DNA of 64,000 nt from Fuerstiella marisgermanici (GCF_001983935.1 NZ_CP017641.1:2728001-2792000); one strand, 5' to 3'. Positions 34,674 to 43,582 are shown, counted from the stretch's first letter. Numbers and translations are program-made. The notes: generated from the sequence alone by a model not told the origin.

Positions 34674-34845
34674 ACTTTCCGGCGGCAGCTTGTGGCGCGG
34701 CAACTTCCCGAAAAGGACAGTCATTCATGATATTGGTCAACTTCCCACGAGACTCGCAACAGCCGCGACGCACGGATGCGTAAATTCACTGCGACTGATC
34801 AACGGAACAATTCGGCCCTTTGCCTTCTGATTTCTGCTTTTTGAA

Positions 34846-36282
34846 ATGTCCACTTCCACCTGCAACCCGAAGCTCATCGACGACTTCCTCGCTGATCGAC
34901 TGGACGATGCTGCTCAGCGATTGCTGGAACGGCATCTGGATGAATGCGATCAGTGTTGTGAGCGGCTGAATGATCGCACGGCGGATCCAGTTTTGTGGCA
35001 TGACACGCGAGCGTTTCTTAGTTCCACCGAAATCGTACCAACGCTATGCAATGACGCTAAGCACCCGACGCACGCTTCCGAAATTGTGCGGCTCGATTTC
35101 CTGAACCCGACCGACGATCCTCATATGCTCGGGCGGTTCGGCGGCTACGAAATCAGTGGCGTGATCGGCTGCGGCGGCATGGGCATCGTGCTGAAAGGCT
35201 TCGACGCTGCGTTGAATCGCTACTCAGCCATCAAAGTTCTGTCACCTCACTATGCCAGCAGCGGAGCGGCCCGGCAGCGGTTCGCGAGAGAAGCTCAAGC
35301 AGCAGCGGCCGTCGTCCACGACAACGTGATCGGCATTCACGGAGTCAGCGAATGCAACGGCCTGCCATATCTGGAAATGCCGTACGTCAAAGGCGAATCG
35401 CTGCAAAAGCGGATCGACCGCGAAGGATCACTGACCACTGCGGAAACCCTGCGGATCGCTTTGCAAACGGCGAAGGGGCTGGCCGCTGCCCACGACCAGG
35501 GATTAGTGCACCGCGACATCAAGCCAGCCAACATTCTGCTGCCGGAAAATGTCGAACGAGTGCTCATCACAGACTTCGGTCTGGCTCGAGCCGCCGACGA
35601 TGCCAGTCTGACTCGCAGCGGCGTCATCGCAGGCACGCCGCAATACATGAGCCCCGAACAGGCACGAGGCGAAGGCATCGACCACCGCAGCGATTTGTTC
35701 AGCCTCGGCAGCGTGATGTACACGATGACCACCGGGCACCCGCCGTTCCGAGCCGAAACGCCCTACGGAATTCTGCGGCGAATCACCGACGACGCTCACC
35801 GCCCCATCCGCGACCTCAACCCCGACGTACCCGGCTGGCTGAGTCACGTGATCGACAGATTGCTGGCGAAACATCCGTCGCAGAGATTCACATCGGCGGA
35901 CGAAGTCGCGTCCCTGCTGGAAGACTGCCTGGCTCACGTGCAGCACCCCGCAACGGCCGCGCTGCCCGCAAGTCTAAAGGCACGAGAAGAAGCAAGGCTG
36001 CTGAAGAAGACCGGGCTTATGACGGCAGCGTTTCTCCTGTTCGCGAGCGTCATCAGCTTTGCGATATTCCTGCAGCCAGACGAACAAACAGACATGGCCG
36101 CTGATCCGGCTGATCCCACCGAAGTCGTTGAAGTTCCTTCGCCGACGCCGGAGGCACCCGTCAGTGATTCAGAACTGGAATGGCAGCCCGATCCGCAGCT
36201 CGATGAACTGGAACGAACACTGAACGAACTAAATCAGGACATTCAAGAACCGCCGCAGTTGAACGCAGAATCGCCGTTTTAA
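34846..36282 (+). CDS. Serine/threonine protein kinase with zinc-finger anti-sigma-like N-terminus
   Basis: A 478-residue protein. Residues 25-40 (LERHLDECDQCCERL) form an H-x-x-x-C-x-x-C motif as in zinc-binding anti-sigma domains. The Pknb-like kinase domain follows: GCGGMG near residue 108, the Lys of SAIKVL, VHRDIKPANILL, ITDFGLAR and GTPQYMSPEQARGEG. One membrane helix (GLMTAAFLLFASVISFAIFL, about residues 393-412) is followed by a short acidic extracytoplasmic tail. The start lacks a good ribosome binding site. With the ECF factor upstream it forms the sigma-kinase pair typical of planctomycetes: the zinc finger could hold the sigma factor and the kinase release it, which is inference. 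Confidence 0.93.
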   Translation: MSTSTCNPKLIDDFLADRLDDAAQRLLERHLDECDQCCERLNDRTADPVLWHDTRAFLSSTEIVPTLCNDAKHPTHASEIVRLDFLNPTDDPHMLGRFGGYEISGVIGCGGMGIVLKGFDAALNRYSAIKVLSPHYASSGAARQRFAREAQAAAAVVHDNVIGIHGVSECNGLPYLEMPYVKGESLQKRIDREGSLTTAETLRIALQTAKGLAAAHDQGLVHRDIKPANILLPENVERVLITDFGLARAADDASLTRSGVIAGTPQYMSPEQARGEGIDHRSDLFSLGSVMYTMTTGHPPFRAETPYGILRRITDDAHRPIRDLNPDVPGWLSHVIDRLLAKHPSQRFTSADEVASLLEDCLAHVQHPATAALPASLKAREEARLLKKTGLMTAAFLLFASVISFAIFLQPDEQTDMAADPADPTEVVEVPSPTPEAPVSDSELEWQPDPQLDELERTLNELNQDIQEPPQLNAESPF

Positions 36283-36347
36283 CCACAGTGGACACAGAGA
36301 GCACCGCGCCGCACCCAACCTCTGTGCTCTCTGTGTCCACTGTGGTT
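36281..36347. terminator. Perfect 24-base inverted repeat at the kinase stop codon
   Basis: Arms at 36281-36304 and 36324-36347 are exact reverse complements (24 of 24), with a 19-base loop, TTTT before and AATAAAA after. The kinase stop codon overlaps the first arm. It could end transcription in both directions; a related imperfect element is at 39703. Confidence 0.75.
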
Positions 36348-36453
36348 AATAAAACCGAATCAGTGCCGCCGAAAAAACGTGCTATCTCCGTCCGGTGCAG
36401 AGAACAGCGCTAATCGCCCCCATAACGACAAACTTCATTCGGATATCGACATC

Positions 36454-39400
36454 ATGCACAAACTGATTTTTGCTACCTTCATGACTTTGTGCCTTACCAA
36501 GACAGTCTATGCGGACGAACCAGCGGGTCGTCAACAAGGCAATTCAGCAGCGCTGGATCGAATACCACTGGCAGCACTCTGTGCCGACGCTTTCGAGTTG
36601 TCGCGGCAGCGGCACCTGAATACGGCTTACCATACGCCGTGGCAAATCATGCAGATGCTGTACGGCGTTGGTCCGGAGTTCCAGCTCCGCGACGGCGGCG
36701 AAGTAGTTTCCGGTCTCTCGTGGATTAGTGCGGGGCCAAAGTTCGAGGGGAAGGCGTGGTTCGAAGTCACTGAGCACGGCGGTCGTGTCCATCCCTCTTC
36801 AAGACCGTATGGATTTGAAGTCTTCCCCAACCAGTTTCTGGCGGCGTTCGCGATCGCGGGCGTCAAGCGATCCCAAGTTCTTAAAACGGATGGAGACTCC
36901 ATCACCGTGGGCGATTGCGTAAATCAAGCACAGTTCACCGTCGACGCTAAGCAAAATCTAATCTGGACGCTGATGGCTCTGAGCCACTATCTCCCCGCGG
37001 GTGCGACGTGGGAAAACAAAGCTGGGGAAGTGTGGAGTATTGAACGTGTAGCGGAGCAGGTCTCGAGGTCACTGCTGTCAGGCCAGGAACGCGGTCTCGG
37101 GCCACAGGAGCTAGTGGCTTTGGCGTTCGCGAAACGTTATCAGCCAGACGAGGTTCTCGCGGGTTCCCCTACGTGGAAAGCGATTACGGCGCAGATTGAC
37201 TCCAAAATCGACGGTCTAAACCAATCCCATCACCCGGGTGGTTCCGTCGTTAACCGGGACGTGCTTCTTGAGCGGCTTGCCGACACAGGGCATGCAGCAG
37301 AATTCGTGATGTACGCGGCTTCTAAAGCTGACCGGAAAGAAGAATGGTTTCAGCAGGTCATTCGCAACGCAGCGCAAGCGCTGGTGGATTCCGAATCGAA
37401 ACATCTGCCGACGTCTGGGTTGATTCATAACGTGGCGGCGGTGCGAATGTTTTTGGTAGGCGCGATTCCTGCGACTGCCAAGCCAGCGACAGATGACGCC
37501 GGTCAATCCACTTCCAGCGGACAATCAGTTTCGAAGAACAACGGTTTGCGAAAGGCTTCACCTGCCGACGCCGTGGAAGCTGATGCTAGTCAATCGAAGG
37601 TCGACCAGAGACCACTACCTCAAGCACAGGCTTCCGGCTGGGACAAACTGCGACTCCAATTGGTGGACGGAGAAATCGAACTGCTGGATCTTATCAACGA
37701 GCACGGTGAACAGCATCCTTCCGTCGTTGGATTCAAGAAGCGGCTGCAAATCCTAAAGGAAAACCTGGCGAAACATGATGCGGACCAGTCCCCGGCTTCA
37801 CAGCAGTCGCCGGACGCGGTCGAAGATTTTCTGAAACTGGAACTCGTGAAATTGGAAATCCAGAAATCGTCGTTGATGGAAAAACTCGGAGCAGAACACC
37901 CCATCATGATCAGGAAGTCGAAGCAAGTTAAGCTGCTGAAGGAAAAGCTGGCGGAGCACGCCGCACACCACGAGGATCTGCAACTGCAGGCTTTGATTGA
38001 CCGCAAGTATGAACAGCCGAATATAGCGGCAGAAGGCGATCAGACACATCGCGACGCCACTCGGAAAGAACTGATCAGTGAGCTGGCCAAAGTCGAATCT
38101 GACCTTGCCGCTCAGAGTAAACAGTACGGCGAGAAGCATCCCAGCATTCAAGATCTTAAACAACGAGCGGCCGCTCTGCGTGCGGCTTTGGCCGCTGCGG
38201 GAAACCAAACAGCAAATGAAAAGAACGAAGCTGGACAACAGCGTGTGCCAGATTCAGCCAGCAGTATTCAGGCAGCGTACGAACAGGCCATGCTGTATAT
38301 GTCGAGTTCAGATCGAGGTGCTAAGAGTTTCGTTCCTCCGGCGGACCGCAAGTTCGCGGAACGAAAGCGAGATCTGTTCGAAGTCACATTTCGTGAGACC
38401 GAGCAGGAAAGCCTCGCGGCCGCAGCGGCCTACCGTGCCGAGGCCGCTCAGAAGTCCCCGGACGCCGACGCCCTGAAGAACCTTCAGAGGCGTTTGCAAA
38501 TGGCGGTTAAGAAGTCGTTTGAAGCTCAATCACGATTTCAGGAAGCTCGGCTGCACCTCGCTGAACTGGAGCTTAAGACCGTGAAAGCCAGGCTGGAACT
38601 CAGAAAGGCACTGTCCAAACAGGTGATCGAACGCCGGGTTGAAGAACTGAAAGTAGGTACCGAGTTGTCATGGCAAATGACGGAAAACTCTAACGGGACT
38701 GAACGTGCTGCTACCGTTGATGCAGTTCCCAATTACGTAAAGTCTGCTAAGGAAGTCCCAAAGCAGGATACCCAGAAGTTGCTGGAAGACTGGCTGAAGG
38801 ATGCTCGTCCTTTGGGTGACGATGCGGATGCGAAACGGGATTCGACCATTGAGCAGATCCGGGAGGCGTTGAATTCTGAACAGCACAGTCTGCAGATCGT
38901 CGCCGCGACGGCATTGGCTCAACTGGGCGACGTGAAGTTCGACAAGAAACAGTTTCGGCCTCGGATTTTGGAATTGTGTCGTTCTAACAATGCAGAAGTG
39001 CAGCGTTGGGCCTTCTACGCTTTACTGAACAACGAACGTCAGGACGGTGATCTTGCTCTGCTGCAGGAAGTGATGGCGGAACCGGTTTCCGGACGACTGG
39101 CTGAATCCGCATCTCATCTGCTGCAGTCGTTTGACAAAGGCGTGATCCGAGGCAAGTCGGAAGTGATCGTACTGCGATTGCTGAATTCTTCCGACAAGAG
39201 CCTTCGTCGAGAAGTTTTACGAGGCCTTTGGGGAGCGAAGTACGGGGAGAAGATTACCAATCGTGTAATCGAACTGGTCGACAACAAAGAATCGCATCAC
39301 GACGCCATTTACTACGCATTGTCGACATCGCCGGAAAAAACGCCCGCCGCGATCGACAAGCTGATTGAAGTGTTGAGCGATCCCGACTGGAACAACTGGG

Positions 39401-39705
39401 GCCGAGCGATCTGGGGGATGGGGTATGGCGTGCCGGAAGACCAGCAGACGAAAGTGGCGGCCGCAATGCTGCAAATGTATGAACTCCGCAGCGACCCAAA
39501 AACGCGAGGCAAGTGCGAACGGCTGGTCCGTGTGTACGGCGATGCGAAGCAGATTAAGAAGCTGGAAACGCTGACCGGGAATTCTACCTCTGCCGTTAAC
39601 AAGCCGAAAGAAGGGGCCGCAACGACGGAACCGCAGCCGGACCAGAAGGACAAACTGCCTGACGAGAAAGTGGAGAATCAGGTGATTGATGAGAGTGATT
39701 CCTGA
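36454..39705 (+). CDS. Large exported protein: conserved planctomycete N-domain, coiled-coil repeats and HEAT-like C-terminus
   Basis: A 1083-residue protein. Signal peptide HKLIFATFMTLCLTKTVYA, then a domain of about 300 residues conserved by eye among planctomycete hypothetical proteins (YGVGPEFQLRDGGEVVSG, PYGFEVFPNQFLAAFAIAG). The middle has three repeats built on a HP motif: EHGEQHPSVVGFKKRLQILK (near 415), KLGAEHPIMIRKSKQVKLLK (near 478), QYGEKHPSIQDLKQRAAALR (near 557). These resemble the coiled-coil of polysaccharide chain-length regulators. A long coiled coil (620-760) and HEAT-like repeats (820-1040) follow. No enzymatic motif recognised. The start at 36454 begins the signal peptide. 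Confidence 0.78.
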   Translation: MHKLIFATFMTLCLTKTVYADEPAGRQQGNSAALDRIPLAALCADAFELSRQRHLNTAYHTPWQIMQMLYGVGPEFQLRDGGEVVSGLSWISAGPKFEGKAWFEVTEHGGRVHPSSRPYGFEVFPNQFLAAFAIAGVKRSQVLKTDGDSITVGDCVNQAQFTVDAKQNLIWTLMALSHYLPAGATWENKAGEVWSIERVAEQVSRSLLSGQERGLGPQELVALAFAKRYQPDEVLAGSPTWKAITAQIDSKIDGLNQSHHPGGSVVNRDVLLERLADTGHAAEFVMYAASKADRKEEWFQQVIRNAAQALVDSESKHLPTSGLIHNVAAVRMFLVGAIPATAKPATDDAGQSTSSGQSVSKNNGLRKASPADAVEADASQSKVDQRPLPQAQASGWDKLRLQLVDGEIELLDLINEHGEQHPSVVGFKKRLQILKENLAKHDADQSPASQQSPDAVEDFLKLELVKLEIQKSSLMEKLGAEHPIMIRKSKQVKLLKEKLAEHAAHHEDLQLQALIDRKYEQPNIAAEGDQTHRDATRKELISELAKVESDLAAQSKQYGEKHPSIQDLKQRAAALRAALAAAGNQTANEKNEAGQQRVPDSASSIQAAYEQAMLYMSSSDRGAKSFVPPADRKFAERKRDLFEVTFRETEQESLAAAAAYRAEAAQKSPDADALKNLQRRLQMAVKKSFEAQSRFQEARLHLAELELKTVKARLELRKALSKQVIERRVEELKVGTELSWQMTENSNGTERAATVDAVPNYVKSAKEVPKQDTQKLLEDWLKDARPLGDDADAKRDSTIEQIREALNSEQHSLQIVAATALAQLGDVKFDKKQFRPRILELCRSNNAEVQRWAFYALLNNERQDGDLALLQEVMAEPVSGRLAESASHLLQSFDKGVIRGKSEVIVLRLLNSSDKSLRREVLRGLWGAKYGEKITNRVIELVDNKESHHDAIYYALSTSPEKTPAAIDKLIEVLSDPDWNNWGRAIWGMGYGVPEDQQTKVAAAMLQMYELRSDPKTRGKCERLVRVYGDAKQIKKLETLTGNSTSAVNKPKEGAATTEPQPDQKDKLPDEKVENQVIDESDS

Positions 39706-39775
39706 ACCACGGATAGACACGGATTCAGGACGCAACGAAAATCTGCGGCCATCTGTGTTCGTCAGTGGCTCTTTT
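39703..39775. repeat. Imperfect inverted repeat at the stop codon, related in design to 36281
   Basis: AACCACGGATAGACACGGAT starts at the stop codon and pairs imperfectly with ATCTGTGTTCGTCAGTGGC near 39750-39770. Such AACCAC-type elements recur after planctomycete genes; a role as terminator is inference. Confidence 0.5.
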
Positions 39776-39872
39776 CCGTTGTGCCCGCCTCAGATCGAAC
39801 TGGCTGCTGAAGCCCTCATCGCCTAAAATCAGGTTTCTCTTCCTGCCGCGAATTAACAGCCACCAAACTCGC

Positions 39873-40826
39873 ATGGATGCAAAGCGAATTAGATATCGGA
39901 TGGAATACGCGTTCTTCTGCGCGATTCTGTTTATCTTGCGAAGCCTGCCAGTGTCGACGTCGGTCCGTCTGGGCAACTTTGTCGCGTGGTGCGTGCACAG
40001 CGTTGTGCCTCGACGGATGACTCGCTACGAAGTAGCCGCGGGCAATATTCGCACGGCGTTCGGCGAAGATCTGCCGGAAGACCAAGTCGACAAAATCATC
40101 CTCGGAATGTGGCAGCACCTGGCGAAGATGGTGATTGAAGTTGTCCAGATGGAACGCCGGGTCCGGCTGTACAACTGTGGCGACGTGATGAGATTCAGCG
40201 GTCGCAACCAGGGCGTCGCGGCGGCGGTGTCAGGTCGACCAATTCTGTTTTTGGGTGGACATTTCGGGAACTGGGAAGTGAGCGTCAACACGTTCGGTGA
40301 CTTCGGTTTTCCGATGGGTGTGGTCGCTCGAGATTTAGACAACCCGTGGCTGCATCAGTGGTTCAAACGGTTTCGGGAATCGACTGGAAGCTGGATCATT
40401 TCCAAAAGTGGTGCCACAACAGAACTGGTAGCCGCAATGGAAGCGGGCCGCAACGCAACTTTGCTGGGCGATCAGGACGCCGGTCGTCGCGGCGTCTTTG
40501 TCGACTTCTTCGGCAAACCGGCCTCCACCTTCAAATCCATCGCGTTGTTGGCTTTGCAGCATGACGCCATTATCGTTGTCGGCGGCGCATGGCGGTTGCC
40601 TCATGAAGAACAATATGGCAGTCGCTGGGTACAATTCGATTTAACGACAGAAGCCGTGATCGATAGTCGTGACTTCCAGACTGCCGACGCGGTGCCGGAG
40701 ATGACTCAGGCATACACATGTGCGATTGAAGCGATGATCCGTCGAGCTCCCGAGCAGTACTTCTGGGTACACCGACGCTGGAAGACACCAGTAAATGCGA
40801 AACGCCGCAAACGCGTTGCCGCGTAG
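39873..40826 (+). CDS. LpxL/HtrB-like lipid A acyltransferase
   Basis: A 317-residue membrane-associated enzyme. The catalytic H-x4-E motif is in LGGHFGNWEVSVN, followed by VVARDLDNPWL, ATLLGDQDAGRRGVFVDFFG and a C-terminal PEQYFWVHRRWK. The N-terminal segment EYAFFCAILFILRSLPVSTS anchors it to the inner membrane. It should transfer a secondary acyl chain to lipid A, consistent with lpxC and lpxA at 51203-53155. The start at 39873 is the first ATG with a sensible N-terminus; the longer reading from 39765 crosses the inverted repeat. It ends five bases from the convergent eboE gene. Confidence 0.9.
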   Translation: MDAKRIRYRMEYAFFCAILFILRSLPVSTSVRLGNFVAWCVHSVVPRRMTRYEVAAGNIRTAFGEDLPEDQVDKIILGMWQHLAKMVIEVVQMERRVRLYNCGDVMRFSGRNQGVAAAVSGRPILFLGGHFGNWEVSVNTFGDFGFPMGVVARDLDNPWLHQWFKRFRESTGSWIISKSGATTELVAAMEAGRNATLLGDQDAGRRGVFVDFFGKPASTFKSIALLALQHDAIIVVGGAWRLPHEEQYGSRWVQFDLTTEAVIDSRDFQTADAVPEMTQAYTCAIEAMIRRAPEQYFWVHRRWKTPVNAKRRKRVAA

Positions 40827-40831
40827 TTCTT

Positions 40832-42013
40832 CTAGCTCAAGTCGCTCAACAGCCGATACGCTGATTCCAGTTCCTGAGTGATCTGATCCGCCAGCGATTG
40901 CTGTTCGACGCCGGAATCTGGCATCACGGGCCATGTGTACGTTTCCACTTCCAGATGTGGTGCGTAATCCAGCGTCTGGATTTTTCTGAGAGCCGCTTTC
41001 AGGTCGCGCCGCGTCGTGTTCAGCGGTCCCAGAGTGTCGGCGAAGACAGGGACGTGGAAGTGAACCCGCCACGTATCGGCCTGCAGAAACTTGTCCGGCG
41101 GCAAACGATTGATGTCCTCGGTCAGCAAATCCGGGCGATACAGCACTCGACCATCCGGCATTTTTCCATACGTCTGATGCAAATAACGAGGTTCCACAAA
41201 ATCACACAACGCCGCCAGCCCGGCCGGATTGTTGTGAGGTTCTTCCAGTTCCACAGCGTTGGTGATATGCACCTTGTTGATGCGAATGCCGTTGCTAACA
41301 ACCAGTTCAATCGATTCCGCCACATCTTCAAACACCACGGCCTGATGACACACGTCAAAGCACAGGCCAATGAAAGTTTGAACGGTTTCCAGACAGCCGA
41401 GCGCTTCGGCCATCTCGAACAGCATGTGGAAAATGGGGACTGTGGTTTCCGCTGTAAATGATAGCTGACACATCGGTTCAGGTTCGATTGCCAACCTAAT
41501 CATGCGCCCCGTTTTGTCGTGCAGGTCTTTCAGGAACTTGGCCGTTTCAATCAGGTTGTGACAGCAGGTTGCGTAAAAGTCGCGACCGCCCGAGTTCATG
41601 TTGCCGCCTAACGGCACGGTGGAAATGCTGCCTTCGGCGGTTTCCGGGATCAGCTTTGCCAGGATCTTTGCACAGTCACACGTGTACTTCATGCGGTCGG
41701 TCGATGCCCAGTCCGGAAGATAAACCTGTTCTTTCACTCGTTCAGAATGGAAGTCACCATACGGAAACGCATTCAGCGTGTAGCACACAAGATCGTGCTG
41801 CCACAGCGTTTGGCCAAGTCGTTCCAGTTCGCTTTCGGTCTTCAACAATTCCGAAGCCACGCCGCGCGACAGCCACAATCCTGCGGCCATCGGGCTGTTC
41901 AATTGTTGCCGGACCGTGGCCGTATGTTCGACCAGCCCATCCACAACCTCATCGACCGTGCGGCCCGGATGTACGTTGGTGCAATAGCTTAGCGGGAGTG
42001 TTGAAAAGGCCAT
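40832..42013 (-). CDS. eboE: EboE-like protein (xylose-isomerase-like TIM barrel)
   Basis: A 393-residue protein matching EboE by eye: LSYCTNVHPGRTVDEVVDGL, GLWLSRGVASELL, YTLNAFPYGDFHSERVKEQV, VYLPDWASTDRMKYTCD and GSISTVPLGGNMNS. Further on, RLAIEPEPMCQLS and CFDVCHQAVVFED supply the Glu, His and Asp residues of a TIM-barrel metal site. EboE belongs to the ebo operon, needed for transport of terpenoid or indole pigments from the cytoplasm in cyanobacteria and other phyla. The other ebo genes are not in the window. The start at 42013 opens the conserved N-terminus; the reading from 42121 adds an unlikely leader. Confidence 0.85.
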   Translation of the reverse strand: MAFSTLPLSYCTNVHPGRTVDEVVDGLVEHTATVRQQLNSPMAAGLWLSRGVASELLKTESELERLGQTLWQHDLVCYTLNAFPYGDFHSERVKEQVYLPDWASTDRMKYTCDCAKILAKLIPETAEGSISTVPLGGNMNSGGRDFYATCCHNLIETAKFLKDLHDKTGRMIRLAIEPEPMCQLSFTAETTVPIFHMLFEMAEALGCLETVQTFIGLCFDVCHQAVVFEDVAESIELVVSNGIRINKVHITNAVELEEPHNNPAGLAALCDFVEPRYLHQTYGKMPDGRVLYRPDLLTEDINRLPPDKFLQADTWRVHFHVPVFADTLGPLNTTRRDLKAALRKIQTLDYAPHLEVETYTWPVMPDSGVEQQSLADQITQELESAYRLLSDLS

Positions 42014-42241
42014 AAATATTACTTCAAATGCAAACCGAGGTGTTCTGTGTTCGACGGTGGACGATAGCGAACAACGGCCGCGTTGAGAATCCGTCGGGCC
42101 GCTGGCGACGGGTTCGACCACAAATCCGGTGCAATTTTGAGGGTTGCCTGGTTTCGTTCTGAATTTTGGCGTAAAGCGGAGGGAAGAATCCGTTAAGTTA
42201 GGCGGACACCAAAGCGAACACCACGCACTCAGGAATTCATA

Positions 42242-42514
42242 ATGAATCAGGCCATCGTCGATCCCGCCGAACTACGCCGCTTCGCTCAAACATTGCGACG
42301 TTTTAACGAGGAACTCAATGACAAGTCCGCTGCCATCGCCGGGCAGCTAAACGCACTCGGGCAGACGTGGCGTGATAAAGAGCACCTGAAATTTTCTGAG
42401 GACTTTTCAGGCAACATGAAGGCACTGGGCCGGTTTGTGGAATCCAACGAAAGCTACATTCCGTACCTGATGCGGAAGGCTCAACTGATCGAAGAATATC
42501 TGCAACAGCAGTAG
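42242..42514 (+). CDS. WXG100-like small helical protein
   Basis: A 90-residue protein made of two helices (about 5-38 and 45-88) joined by a turn containing TWRD in the place of W-x-G. The size, lack of signal peptide and helix-turn-helix plan fit the WXG100 family, small proteins exported by type VII-like systems as dimers. AGGAA precedes the ATG by six bases. The next gene starts 11 bases after its stop. No EssC/FtsK-like ATPase is in the window, so export is inference. Confidence 0.75.
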   Translation: MNQAIVDPAELRRFAQTLRRFNEELNDKSAAIAGQLNALGQTWRDKEHLKFSEDFSGNMKALGRFVESNESYIPYLMRKAQLIEEYLQQQ

Positions 42515-42525
42515 TCGGAGTAACC

Positions 42526-43086
42526 ATGCCGGAATCTGCCAACGTACGATCTGTTGACGCCATCAAACGATTTCAGGCCGCCGTCCTGCAGTTTCAGGAG
42601 GACGCTCGGCAGTGCGTGACTGCATTGGAACTGCAGCTTCACAGAATGATCGGCTGGCTGGAACGCGATCGGCCCGGGTTCTGGAAGCGCGAAATCGAAA
42701 ACTGCTACCGCGAAATGGGCGAAGCGAGAATCCGCTTGCACCGCTGCAAGATGCGACGGGTGGGCGACTTTCGACCAACGTGCTACGAAGAAGGGAAAGC
42801 GGTCGAAAAGGCTAAGAAAGATCTTGAGTTCGCTCAAAAACAGGTGCCGGTGATCAAGTTCTGGCACTCCAACGCACAACACGAAGCCAACGAATACCAC
42901 GGCCGCACATCGCAGCTTACTCAGATTCTGGAACGAGAGATTCCGCAACTGTTGGCTCTGCTACAGGCCGCCGTCACGCAACTTGAAGCGTATGGCAACG
43001 TTCAGTTGCCGGATGCAAAAGTGGCCCCCGTCTACAAATCCGCCGCCGAAGAACCCGAATCGACTGAAGAAGGAGACGTCGAATGA
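42526..43086 (+). CDS. Helical protein of unknown function in the WXG100-like cluster
   Basis: A 186-residue soluble protein, predicted entirely helical, no signal peptide. An opening helix (DAIKRFQAAVLQFQEDARQC) is followed by a long coiled-coil-like stretch (YEEGKAVEKAKKDLEFAQKQ) and a C-terminal helix, then an acidic tail. GGAG lies a few bases before the ATG. The TGA overlaps the next ATG (43083). I do not recognise the family; it may be a partner or substrate of the WXG100-like protein encoded just upstream. Confidence 0.75.
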   Translation: MPESANVRSVDAIKRFQAAVLQFQEDARQCVTALELQLHRMIGWLERDRPGFWKREIENCYREMGEARIRLHRCKMRRVGDFRPTCYEEGKAVEKAKKDLEFAQKQVPVIKFWHSNAQHEANEYHGRTSQLTQILEREIPQLLALLQAAVTQLEAYGNVQLPDAKVAPVYKSAAEEPESTEEGDVE

Positions 43087-43331
43087 AGAACGCCGACTTT
43101 CTATCCCCCGCCGCGCGGCTTGAGGATTCGCTGAAACAGTTGGAAAAGGCGTGGAGCGATACGAAAGAAGAATGGTCGGACCCGGTCAGCCGCCGCGTCG
43201 AAGATCAATACCTGCTTCCGCTGAAGTCCCAGATTCGAGCGATGATGGACACGGTCGAAAAGCTGTCCGGCGTGATGGCGAAAGCCGAACGGCAATGCTC
43301 GCATCCTCGCGAACTTCATTCCGGCCTGTAG
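43083..43331 (+). CDS. Small helical protein with WSD turns, third gene of the WXG100-like cluster
   Basis: An 82-residue protein of two helices. Two WSD phrases (KAWSDTKEEWSDPVSRRVED) sit where the turn of a WXG100 protein would be, followed by QYLLPLKSQIRAMMDTVEKL. The ATG overlaps the stop of the preceding gene (ATGA), so production is coupled. Like the 90-residue protein it has Trp-x-Asp rather than Trp-x-Gly. Unknown function. Confidence 0.72.
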   Translation: MKNADFLSPAARLEDSLKQLEKAWSDTKEEWSDPVSRRVEDQYLLPLKSQIRAMMDTVEKLSGVMAKAERQCSHPRELHSGL

Positions 43332-43469
43332 ATTGCAGCGTGTTTGGGGTGGAACTGGACTTCGTCGCTTGACTCGATCGGGCGCGCGGCAGCCAGTTTT
43401 GTGTGGCGAAATGGGCAGCTCGGAATAGCTCCCCAGCAATGTGAGCACTATTACTCAAAGTGTGGCAGG

Positions 43470-43528
43470 GGGTGGACTGAGTGAAGCGAAGGAACCCCCG
43501 AGGTTTCACTCGCGCCTCGCTCCAACCT
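43470..43528 (-). repeat. 58-base palindromic repeat, copy 2
   Basis: Inverted copy of the repeat at 15200. On the minus strand it begins GGTTGGAGCGAGG and has inner palindrome AACCTCGGGGGTT. It lies between the convergent WXG-like cluster and the LysM gene. Confidence 0.85.
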
Positions 43529-43547
43529 TCGCCACACAACAGGGCGT

Positions 43548-43567
43548 TGGATCGCGGAGCGATCCAC
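43548..43567 (-). repeat. REP-like hairpin, GTGG head
   Basis: On the minus strand: GTGG, arm ATCG, loop CTCCG, arm CGAT, then CCA. The head and loop match the REP-like units at 33370 and 34651 while the stem differs yet still pairs. Confidence 0.7.
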
Positions 43568-43582
43568 GACATTGAGTCGCCG

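Larger units (their letters stand above)
34476..34845. other. Intergenic region between sigma factor and kinase, with two repeat types
   Basis: 370 bases. Holds a single two-hairpin repeat (34552-34611) and a REP-like hairpin (34651-34673). No gene seen. Confidence 0.55.
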
